DNA from: Gemmatimonadales bacterium
GTDB taxonomy: Bacteria > Gemmatimonadota > Gemmatimonadetes > Palauibacterales > Palauibacteraceae
NCBI GenBank assembly: GCA_030608825.1
Contig: JAUWDL010000100.1
Span: forward strand, 1-6,056
Reading direction: 5' to 3'
DNA: 6,056 nt
The stretch's first letter is position 1. Every line of letters starts with the position of its first letter. Shown piece after piece: positions 1 through 5,895 of this stretch. The notes below the pieces were generated by a model that did no database searches, had not been told where the DNA came from, and saw only the letters and a program-made list of their open reading frames with translations. The position numbers and the translations under genes are program-made.

Positions 1-1263
1 GGAGAGATCACCGGGAGAGAAGCCAGGGAGCTCGGGATCAACTGGGTGCTCGCCCCGGTGCTCGACCTGGACATCTCGGGCGATAACCCGATCGTCGGCA
101 CGCGGAGCTTCGGCTCGGATCCGGGCGCCGTGGCGCGGCTCGGCCGTGCATGGATCGACTCCTGTCAGAGCCAGGGGCCGGCCGCCTGCGCCAAGCATTT
201 CCCCGGGCACGGCCGCACCGTGAGAGATTCGCACCTGGAGCTGCCTGTCGTCGAGGCCTCGCCCGACGAGCTGAACGAGGACCTCGAGCCCTTCGTCGAG
301 ACGGCCGGAGTCGTCGCGACCGTCATGGCCGCACACGTGACGTATCCCTCCCTCTCACCGGGCGCATCCGCGTCGCATCGCACGCTGCCGGCGAGCCGGG
401 ACCCGGCCGTGCTGCGGGGCCTGCTTCGCGACAAGCTCGGCTTCGAAGGGCTGGTCGTTTCGGATGCGCTCATCATGGGAGGATTCGCGGATCCCGAGCT
501 GGAAGGGTCGGCTGCCGTGGAGGCGGTGACGGCCGGCTGCGATCTCTTGCTGTACCCGGACGATACAGGGGGCGCCGCGGAGGCTCTTCGGCGGGCCGCG
601 GATGAGGATCCCGAGGTCGCCGCCTTCCTGTCGGAGGCAGCCGCTCGCAGCGGTCGCGTGTTGAGAGAGCGCGAGGCGACGATTCGAGCGGCACCTGGAA
701 CCCCGGGCGGCGACGTGGAGGGCCGCGCAGGCGAGCTCGCCGAGCGCAGCATCGTCATCTACGGGTCCGCGCCGGCCGGTGCGGGCGACCTGGCAGCCGG
801 GGCGGATCCGGTCACGGCGGCCGGGGCCGGGATCCGCAGGGGCCGGCCCGTGATCGTGCGGGCCCTCTCGGATGACCGCGAGCTCCCCGGTTCGGAAACG
901 CTGGGAGAGGTTTTCACGGAGACGCTCCGGGAGCTCGGCTGGGAGGCACGGCTGGAAGGCGCCCCGGGGACGGGAACCAAGAGGGGATCCGAGCAGGTGG
1001 TCATCCTTCTCGCATCTTCGCCCCAGGCCTTCAAGGGACACGCGGGGCTGGCTCCGGAGACCGAAGCGGCTTTGCGGGAAGAGCTTCGGGCTGACCGCGG
1101 GGAGCCCGCCTGCCTGGTCGTCCTGGCCCATCGGCGGCTACTCGAGCGGCTCGGCGTCCCCGGCCTCTGTGCCTGGTCTCCCGAGCCGGTCATGGAGCGT
1201 GCGGCCGCTCGGCGGCTCGCTCTGGAGGCCGACTCCGACTCCGGCCCGTCGCTCCGGGAGTAG
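1..1263 (+). CDS. nagZ: Family 3 glycoside hydrolase, beta-N-acetylhexosaminidase (NagZ-type), 5'-truncated
   Basis: The reading frame is already open at base 1, so the N-terminus lies upstream; 420 codons are visible, ending at TAG 1261-1263. NagZ-type enzymes remove terminal N-acetylglucosamine from murein fragments. Window codons 65-71 read KHFPGHG, followed by the Asp76-Ser-His78 segment that forms the Asp/His catalytic dyad characteristic of NagZ. The family motif AHVTYP is near codons 111-116. The likely nucleophile is Asp155 in the VVSDAL motif. From about codon 247 (AERSIVIYGS) there is a further alpha/beta segment that looks like a GH3 C-terminal domain, as in two-domain NagZ proteins rather than the short enterobacterial form. 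The symporter gene starts 6 bases downstream, consistent with one transcript. The family assignment is secure. The murein substrate is inferred from the motif and from the neighbouring amidase; general hexosaminidase activity is the main alternative. Confidence 0.9.
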   Translation, partial: GEITGREARELGINWVLAPVLDLDISGDNPIVGTRSFGSDPGAVARLGRAWIDSCQSQGPAACAKHFPGHGRTVRDSHLELPVVEASPDELNEDLEPFVETAGVVATVMAAHVTYPSLSPGASASHRTLPASRDPAVLRGLLRDKLGFEGLVVSDALIMGGFADPELEGSAAVEAVTAGCDLLLYPDDTGGAAEALRRAADEDPEVAAFLSEAAARSGRVLREREATIRAAPGTPGGDVEGRAGELAERSIVIYGSAPAGAGDLAAGADPVTAAGAGIRRGRPVIVRALSDDRELPGSETLGEVFTETLRELGWEARLEGAPGTGTKRGSEQVVILLASSPQAFKGHAGLAPETEAALREELRADRGEPACLVVLAHRRLLERLGVPGLCAWSPEPVMERAAARRLALEADSDSGPSLRE

Positions 1264-1269
1264 GCGACC

Positions 1270-3012
1270 ATGCACTCCGTCGACTGGGTGGTGGTGGGGA
1301 CCTACCTGGGGATCACCCTTGCCGTAGGCGTCTGGCTCTCCCGCCGGGCGAGCGGTGGGCTGGTGGACTTCTTCGTGAGCGGCCGCTCGCTCCGGTGGTG
1401 GCTGGCGGGCACCTCGATGGCCGCCACGACCTTCAGCGTGGACACGCCGTTGTACGTGACGGGCCTTGTCGCCCGGCGTGGAATCGCGGGGAACTGGGAG
1501 TGGTGGGCGTTCGCCCTCTCCCACGTCCTCCTCATCTACATCTTCGCCCGTCTCTGGCGGCGCGCCGAGGTCGTGACCGACGTGGAGCTGACCGAGCTGC
1601 GCTACGGTGGCCGGCCCGCCGCCGTCCTCCGCGCGAGCCGCGCGTTCATCTTCGCCGTGCCGATCAACTGCATCGCCATCGGCTACGTGATGCTCGCCAT
1701 GCGGAAGGTCATCGAGGCGCTGGGATTGTTCGGTACGTTGCCGATCTGGCTGCCGGGCGATGCCAGGCTGTGGGCCGTCGTCGCCCTCAGCATCTTCGTC
1801 CTCGTTTACGCCGGGCTCTCCGGCCTGTGGGGTGTGGTCGCCACGGACTTCTTCCAGTTCGCGCTCGCCATGTTCGGCGCCATCATCGTCGCGGCCTTCG
1901 CCCTCCAGGAGATCGGCGGCGTCGTCGAGCTCAAGCGGCAGCTGGCCGAGGTTGGAAGAGCCGACGCGTTGCGAATGATGCCGCGGCCGGGCTCCGTAGA
2001 CCTGCCTTTCGGGACCTTCCTGGCCTACCTCGGCATCCAGTGGTGGGCGTTCCGGCGCTCGGACGGCGGCGGCGAGTTCGTGCAACGGCTCTCGGCCTGC
2101 CGCGATGAGAGAGAGGCGGAGCGCGCGGCCTGGCTGTTCAACATCCTCCACTACGTGGTCCGTGCCTGGCCATGGATCGTCGTCGCCCTGGCCTCCATCG
2201 TCATCTTCCCGGAGCTCATGGAGCCGGGCGGCGACCCGGAGCTGGGGTACCCGCTCCTCATGCTCCGGTACCTGCCCGTCGGCCTGCTCGGCCTCGTCGT
2301 CGCGTCGTTCGTGGCCGCTTTCATGTCGACGGTATCCACTCAGATCAACTGGGGCGCGAGCTACGTGGTAAACGACCTCTACGCGCGCTTCATCGATCCG
2401 GAGGCCGCGCCGCGGAAGCTGGTGACGATGGGCCGCGCGGCATCGGTGTTCATCGTGGCACTCGCCGGCGCGGCGGCGTTCTACGCGGATGACGTGGGCA
2501 AGGTGTTCCGTTTCATGATCGCGATAGGTACCGGGCCCGGTGCCGTGCTCATCCTCCGCTGGTTCTGGTGGCGCGTGAACGCGTGGGCGGAGCTGGCTGC
2601 CATGTTCGCCGGGTTCGCGATCGCGCTCATCTCCTATCTTCCGGCCTGGGGAGACGTGAGCTTCGGCGCACGCCTGGCGATAACGGCGGGAGGGTCGGCC
2701 ATGGTCTGGATACCCGTCATGTTCCTGACGGCACCGGAGAAGGAGGAGACGCTCGAGGCGTTCTATCGCCGGGTCAGGCCCGGAGGGCCGGGCTGGTCCA
2801 GGGTCCGGACGCGCCTCGATCTCCAGCCGGTGACGAGGTTGGGCGACGACCTCATCCGCACCGGCTGGGCGGCGCTCGCGCTCATCGGCGGGATGCTCGC
2901 CGTGGGTGGGCTCGTGCTCGGCGAGTGGCGAACCGCCCTCTTCACCGGCGCGCTGGCCGCGGCAGGGATCGTGGGGCTGGTGAGGAGCGCTCCCAGGAGG
3001 GTGGACGGGTGA
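1270..3012 (+). CDS. Sodium:solute symporter family (SSS/SLC5) permease
   Basis: This 580-residue integral membrane protein has about 13-15 hydrophobic segments, for example around residues 6-24, 76-94, 124-146, 167-189, 191-212, 290-313, 330-352, 388-406, 413-431, 438-458, 466-487, 532-550 and 555-572. The N-terminal block at residues 34-66, with FFVSGRS, WWLAGTSMAATTFS and DTPLYVTG, is typical of bacterial SSS transporters. Residues Ala350, Ser353 and Thr354 in AFMSTVST have the spacing of the Na2 sodium site in the LeuT-fold helix TM8 of vSGLT, so sodium-driven import is likely. The ATG at 1270 is preceded by GGGAG at 1256-1260, nine bases away. The substrate cannot be read from the sequence. 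Its position between a NagZ-type glycosidase and a murein amidase suggests an amino sugar or murein-derived fragment, which is inference. The downstream amidase start overlaps its TGA stop. Confidence 0.93.
   Translation: MHSVDWVVVGTYLGITLAVGVWLSRRASGGLVDFFVSGRSLRWWLAGTSMAATTFSVDTPLYVTGLVARRGIAGNWEWWAFALSHVLLIYIFARLWRRAEVVTDVELTELRYGGRPAAVLRASRAFIFAVPINCIAIGYVMLAMRKVIEALGLFGTLPIWLPGDARLWAVVALSIFVLVYAGLSGLWGVVATDFFQFALAMFGAIIVAAFALQEIGGVVELKRQLAEVGRADALRMMPRPGSVDLPFGTFLAYLGIQWWAFRRSDGGGEFVQRLSACRDEREAERAAWLFNILHYVVRAWPWIVVALASIVIFPELMEPGGDPELGYPLLMLRYLPVGLLGLVVASFVAAFMSTVSTQINWGASYVVNDLYARFIDPEAAPRKLVTMGRAASVFIVALAGAAAFYADDVGKVFRFMIAIGTGPGAVLILRWFWWRVNAWAELAAMFAGFAIALISYLPAWGDVSFGARLAITAGGSAMVWIPVMFLTAPEKEETLEAFYRRVRPGGPGWSRVRTRLDLQPVTRLGDDLIRTGWAALALIGGMLAVGGLVLGEWRTALFTGALAAAGIVGLVRSAPRRVDG
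2995..3011 (+). promoter_or_regulatory. Shine-Dalgarno and GTG start of the amidase
   Basis: A full AGGAGG at 2995-3000 is followed eight bases later by GTG at 3009-3011, which overlaps the symporter stop as GTGA. This decides the amidase start against the longer open frame that runs back to 2568. The protein from this GTG begins directly with a good lipoprotein signal peptide, whereas the upstream extension only shadows the symporter gene. Confidence 0.85.
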
Positions 3013-5090
3013 GCCCCTTCGGATCGAGGCCCGTCGGGCGCGCCCTCTCCCGAATCGCAGGCGGGTTGGGGCTCGCGGCGATCCTGGTCTCTTGCACGTC
3101 GCGGGGGGCGGCTGAACCGGGAGAGATGCCGGCGGCCGAAGAGCCAGGTCGGCCTGCCGAAGAGCCACAAGGGCCGCCCGCCGTCGTCGGGAGAGAGGAT
3201 CCGGAGCCTCGGCGCTGGAGAAAGCCGCCGCCGGAGCCCGTGAGGCTGCCAGCGGTGCCTCCGGTCACCGGCTCTCCAGCTCTTCGCGTCCAGTATCCCA
3301 GGAGCCTCGACCGGATCGCCGTCCGGGACTCCAACTTCATCTTCGGAACCGTGGGCACGGGAGACGCCGAGCTGCGGATCAACGGCGTGAGGGTGCCGGT
3401 GGAGGCGAACGGGGCGTTTCTCGCCTGGCTCGCCGTCCCGACTCCAAACCGGGATGACACGGCGGAGTACATCCTGGTGGCGAGCGGCCCGGGCGGGACG
3501 GAGACGCTCCGCCACCGCGTCCGCCTGCCGCCCGAGCCGTTCGAGGGCCCGCCCGGAGCGGTGTGGATCGATCCGGCCTCCCTGCCGGCCGAGATCGAGC
3601 GTTGGCTGACTCCCGCCGACCCGCTGGAATTCTCGGTGCGAGCCACGCCGGGGATCAGCGTCAGCGTTTCGCTGGGCGATGCCACTCTGGCGTTGCAGGA
3701 AGCGGGCTCCGGCGTGTACCGGGGCTCGCTCCTCATCCGCGAGATACTCGACCGCCCGTGCACCGCCGCCCGGGAGCCGGCGGCCGGACGAGACGCCCGA
3801 GACCCGGCCCTCTCGTGCGGCCCGGGTCGAGTGGACACACACGAGGCGCGGGTCGTAGCGACCGACGGTACCCGCCAGGCGGTCGAGCGACGCCGGTATC
3901 CGCTCGCCGTCCTCGATCCGGAGGCGCTTCCGATCGTGGCCCTGGTGGAGAAGCCCGATCCCGTGCACGGATCCAGCGGTGTCGTCCCGGGTCGTCCCAC
4001 GCCGTACGGCCCCTACCGATGGCTCGTCCCGGACGGCGCTCTGGGGCAGGCGGATCGGCGGTTGGGAGATCGAGTCCGGCTCAGACTTTCTCCCGATCTC
4101 GAGACGTGGGTAACCGCGGATCACGTGGTCGTGGGAGCGGCCGCGGGGGTCCTCGAGGCGCGGGTCGGCTGGATCGAGGTGGAGGAACGATCCGGGGGCG
4201 TGACGGCCGTCCGGATTCCCCTGGACCGGCCGGTGCCGGCTCACGTCGAGGAACCGGAAGACCGGATGCTGCGCCTGACCCTGTACGGCGCGCTGGGCGA
4301 GACGGAGCGGATGGCCTACGGCCGGTCCGAGAGCACGGGGGCCGTGGAACTGGAGAGCCTGGCCTGGGCGCAGCGGCCCGGAAGGCTCTACGAGCTCACC
4401 GTCCGTCTCGTTCGACCCGTGTGGGGGTACCGACTGACGTACACGAAAGGCAGGAACGGGCGACCCGAGCTCCTCCTCGAGCTGCGCAAGCCGCCGGTCG
4501 TGGATGCGGCCGCCCCCCTACGCGGACATCGCATCGCGGTCGATGCGGGGCATCCACCCGTCGGCTCCTTCGGCCCGACGGGGTTCTTCGAGGGCGACGC
4601 GAACCTGGCCATCGCCCGCCGGTTGGCGGCACTCCTGGAGGAGGCGGGCGCCGAGCCGATACTGACGCGGCGGGACACCCTGCCGCTGGGCCTGTACGAG
4701 AGGACGGGCCTCGCCGTACGAGCGGACGCGGAGCTGTTCGTGTCGATCCACAACAACGCGCTGCCCGACGGGATCCGGCCGTTCGGCGAAGAGGGCACCA
4801 GCACCTACTACTACCACCCCCACTCGAGGACGCTCGCCCAGGCCGTGCAGACCGGCATGCTGGCCTCGATGGGTCTGCAGGATCTGGGGATGCGCTGGGG
4901 CAGCTTCGCGGTGGCTCGGCTCCGGTGGATGCCGAGCATCCTCGCCGAGGGTGCGTTCATGATGTTTCCGCGCCAGGAGGCGGCCCTCAAGACGCGAGAG
5001 TTCCAGGAGGCCTATGCGCGCGGCGTGCTGTGGGGAATCGAGGAGTTTCTGAGTGGCTACGCGAGGGAAGAGGGGAGCCAAGAGGAATGA
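3009..5090 (+). CDS. Lipoprotein N-acetylmuramoyl-L-alanine amidase (Amidase_3) with N-terminal beta domains
   Basis: This 693-residue protein is a zinc amidase that cleaves the bond between N-acetylmuramic acid and the L-alanine of the stem peptide. Residues 1-29 form a lipoprotein signal with lipobox LVSC (Cys29); Thr at +2 favours outer-membrane anchoring if the cell is Gram-negative. Residues 30-90 are a Pro/Glu/Arg-rich linker. Residues about 92-172 resemble an Ig-like beta sandwich. A second beta region follows at about 200-300, an SH3-like stretch at about 335-375, and an AMIN-like beta region at about 418-495. The catalytic domain spans about 505-682: zinc ligands His515 (DAGH), Glu528 (FFEGDANL) and His581 (SIHNNA), and catalytic Glu647 (LAEGAF). 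The usual DAGHGG is replaced by DAGHPPVG. Family members are often about half this length. The catalytic assignment is firm; the accessory-domain names are tentative. Its last bases overlap the next gene as ATGA. Confidence 0.92.
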   Translation: MSPFGSRPVGRALSRIAGGLGLAAILVSCTSRGAAEPGEMPAAEEPGRPAEEPQGPPAVVGREDPEPRRWRKPPPEPVRLPAVPPVTGSPALRVQYPRSLDRIAVRDSNFIFGTVGTGDAELRINGVRVPVEANGAFLAWLAVPTPNRDDTAEYILVASGPGGTETLRHRVRLPPEPFEGPPGAVWIDPASLPAEIERWLTPADPLEFSVRATPGISVSVSLGDATLALQEAGSGVYRGSLLIREILDRPCTAAREPAAGRDARDPALSCGPGRVDTHEARVVATDGTRQAVERRRYPLAVLDPEALPIVALVEKPDPVHGSSGVVPGRPTPYGPYRWLVPDGALGQADRRLGDRVRLRLSPDLETWVTADHVVVGAAAGVLEARVGWIEVEERSGGVTAVRIPLDRPVPAHVEEPEDRMLRLTLYGALGETERMAYGRSESTGAVELESLAWAQRPGRLYELTVRLVRPVWGYRLTYTKGRNGRPELLLELRKPPVVDAAAPLRGHRIAVDAGHPPVGSFGPTGFFEGDANLAIARRLAALLEEAGAEPILTRRDTLPLGLYERTGLAVRADAELFVSIHNNALPDGIRPFGEEGTSTYYYHPHSRTLAQAVQTGMLASMGLQDLGMRWGSFAVARLRWMPSILAEGAFMMFPRQEAALKTREFQEAYARGVLWGIEEFLSGYAREEGSQEE

Positions 5091-5641
5091 GGCTGGAAGA
5101 ACTGTCGACGAGCGAGACGCCTTCGATTCATCCCACCGCCTACGTGGCGCCCTCGGCGGACGTGATCGGGGATGTGCGGCTGGGCGAGCACGCGAGCGTT
5201 TGGTACGGGTGCGTGCTCAGAGGGGACATCGCGCCGATCCACGTAGGTCGAGAGACGAACATCCAGGACCTCACCGTGGTCCACGTGGATCCGGATCGCC
5301 CCACGATGATCGGAGACCGGGTCGGCATCGGGCACCGTGCGATCATCCACGGCTGCGAGATCCAGGACGACTCGCTCATCGGGATGGGCGCCATCGTGCT
5401 CTCCCACGCCGTCATCGGATCCGGATCGGTGGTGGCGGCGGGGGCCCTCGTCACGGAAGGGACCATCGTTCCTCCCCACAGCCTCGTGGTGGGCTTACCC
5501 GGAAAAGTGGTGCGCGAGGTGGATGAGGAGCTTCGTGGCCGAATCGCGCATACCGTGGCGGATTACAAGGCGATCAAGGAGGGTCACCGCGACGGTCGCT
5601 GGCGCTCCGCGGAGCGTCGAGAGGACCGTTTTTCCCGATAA
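5087..5641 (+). CDS. Gamma-carbonic anhydrase-fold protein (left-handed beta-helix, CamH/YrdA/PaaY-like)
   Basis: This 184-residue hexapeptide-repeat protein forms a left-handed beta-helix, normally a trimer with metal at the subunit interfaces. The gamma-carbonic-anhydrase core residues are present with the same short spacings as in Methanosarcina Cam: Arg45 and Asp47, Gln60 and Asp61, and the three metal-ligand histidines His66, His83 and His88. The acidic proton-shuttle loop of Cam is absent (a short DPDRP follows His66), which places it with the compact CamH/YrdA/PaaY group, where carbonic anhydrase activity varies and is often undemonstrated. The ATG at 5087 overlaps the amidase TGA as ATGA and has AGGGGAG at 5071-5077. 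The same frame is open far upstream, but that stretch is a shadow of the amidase gene. Reversible CO2 hydration is plausible but not certain. A terminator-like stem overlaps its last codons. Confidence 0.93.
   Translation: MRLEELSTSETPSIHPTAYVAPSADVIGDVRLGEHASVWYGCVLRGDIAPIHVGRETNIQDLTVVHVDPDRPTMIGDRVGIGHRAIIHGCEIQDDSLIGMGAIVLSHAVIGSGSVVAAGALVTEGTIVPPHSLVVGLPGKVVREVDEELRGRIAHTVADYKAIKEGHRDGRWRSAERREDRFSR
5591..5633 (+). terminator. Intrinsic terminator overlapping the end of the gamma-carbonic-anhydrase gene
   Basis: ACGGTC at 5592-5597 pairs perfectly with GACCGT at 5624-5629, closing an inner GC-rich stem (CGCTC 5603-5607 with GAGCG 5612-5616). Five T's at 5629-5633 follow at once. The structure ends eight bases before the end of the TAA stop, so the terminator is embedded in coding sequence. 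It would separate the murein operon from the nrdJ transcription unit. The internal loops and the short T tract keep confidence moderate. Confidence 0.55.
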
Positions 5642-5665
5642 CCGGCTCTCGGGCGTCGCTCCCCC

Positions 5666-5694
5666 TTGACCACAACATATAGTGTAGTTAGACT
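5666..5694 (+). promoter_or_regulatory. Sigma-70-type promoter of nrdJ
   Basis: TTGACC at 5666-5671 (5 of 6 to the -35 consensus) and TAGACT at 5689-5694 (4 of 6 to the -10 consensus) are separated by exactly 17 bases. The expected transcription start is near A5701. The promoter starts 24 bases after the preceding stop codon and just past the terminator-like stem, so nrdJ would have its own transcript with a 5' leader of about 243 bases. An NrdR-like box lies almost wholly between the two hexamers. Confidence 0.7.
5670..5685 (+). promoter_or_regulatory. NrdR box 1
   Basis: CCACAACATATAGTGT matches 14 of 16 positions of the NrdR operator consensus acaCwAtATaTwGtgt as I know it. It sits in the spacer between the -35 and -10 hexamers, where a bound repressor would block RNA polymerase. 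NrdR is the nucleotide-sensing zinc/ATP-cone repressor of bacterial ribonucleotide reductase genes, which agrees with the gene downstream. Confidence 0.75.
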
Positions 5695-5701
5695 GAATTC
5701 A

Positions 5702-5717
5702 CCCCTAGATATTGGGT
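5702..5717 (+). promoter_or_regulatory. NrdR box 2
   Basis: CCCCTAGATATTGGGT matches 12 of 16 consensus positions, including 9 of 10 in the CwAtATaTwG core. Its start is exactly 32 bases from box 1, about three helical turns. This is the tandem spacing typical of NrdR operators, so the weaker box gains credibility from its position. It lies right at or after the predicted transcription start. Confidence 0.6.
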
Positions 5718-5747
5718 TTTCCACCGCGTACTGCCGCGATGTGGATT

Positions 5748-5828
5748 GTCAGGGGAAACCAAAGCTAGTCCCTCCCAGGTCTGCTTCAGCTACAGGCCCG
5801 AAGTGCCGGAATAAGAGAACGTCAGGGG
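5748..5828 (+). repeat. Direct repeat GTCAGGGG in the leader (5748-5755 and 5821-5828)
   Basis: The two exact 8-base copies are 73 bases apart. Copy 2 forms the left arm of the leader terminator. Both copies are complementary to the start of the transcript (CCCCT, A, GAT at 5702-5710), with one unpaired A and a final G-U pair, so they can compete for it. Confidence 0.6.
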
Positions 5829-5856
5829 TGTACGAACCTGTCCACCCCGATTTTTT
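5825..5856 (+). terminator. Intrinsic terminator within the nrdJ leader (attenuator)
   Basis: GGGGTG at 5825-5830 pairs with CACCCC at 5843-5848. The stem continues past one mismatch with ACG at 5832-5834 and TGT at 5839-5841, capped by an AACC loop. Two bases later come six T's at 5851-5856. It lies downstream of the nrdJ promoter and 88 bases before the ATG, so it would abort nrdJ transcription unless an alternative structure forms. Confidence 0.7.
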
Positions 5857-5861
5857 GTCGC

Positions 5862-5895
5862 TGTGGATAGCCGCGAGCCGCCGGCTTGTGGAAAA
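5862..5895 (-). promoter_or_regulatory. Pair of DnaA-box-like nonamers upstream of nrdJ
   Basis: On the minus strand, 5887-5895 reads TTTTCCACA, a perfect fit to the TTWTNCACA form of the DnaA box. Bases 5862-5870 read CTATCCACA, with one mismatch. They share orientation and start 25 bases apart. Weaker matches occur at 5717-5725 (TTTTCCACC, + strand) and 5740-5748 (CAATCCACA, - strand). DnaA is a known regulator of nrdAB in E. coli, so a role here is conceivable. Sequence similarity alone does not prove binding. Confidence 0.4.

Larger units (their letters stand above)
5701..5857 (+). ncRNA. Putative nrdJ leader RNA with attenuator (riboswitch-like) architecture
   Basis: From the predicted start, the RNA can form a closing helix: 5701-5706 (ACCCCU) pairs perfectly with 5824-5829 (AGGGGU), extended past a bulged A5707 by 5708-5710 with 5821-5823. 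This encloses a hairpin at 5720-5745 (CCACCGCG and CGCG-AU-GUGG), a stem at 5751-5755 with 5769-5773, and a weaker stem at 5783-5787 with 5800-5804. The 3' strand of the closing helix is also the left arm of the terminator at 5825-5856, so the two structures exclude each other. A second copy of GUCAGGGG at 5748-5755 can also take the 5' strand. I do not see a proper B12 box, so a standard cobalamin riboswitch is not supported. This comes from hand folding only. Confidence 0.5.

Noticed and set aside
2568..3008. Upstream extension of the amidase reading frame
   Set aside because: It shadows the symporter, and the GTG at 3009 has a full AGGAGG and directly begins a lipoprotein signal.
1138..3168. 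Long open frame of 676 codons on the minus strand opposite the symporter gene
   Set aside because: It is low-complexity (Arg/Pro/Glu/His-rich) with no recognisable domain and lies antisense to a clear membrane-protein gene. Long antisense frames are expected at this GC content.
2763..4244. Minus-strand open frame of 493 codons opposite the symporter and amidase genes
   Set aside because: Its composition is typical of a GC-rich shadow, with no motif, and the + strand coding there is well supported by domains and a Shine-Dalgarno site.
3563..5086. Possible long N-terminal extension or fusion of the gamma-carbonic-anhydrase gene
   Set aside because: The frame is open, but the translation is Arg/Gly/Pro-rich noise overlapping the amidase in another frame. 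The ATG at 5087 with its Shine-Dalgarno site gives the normal family length.
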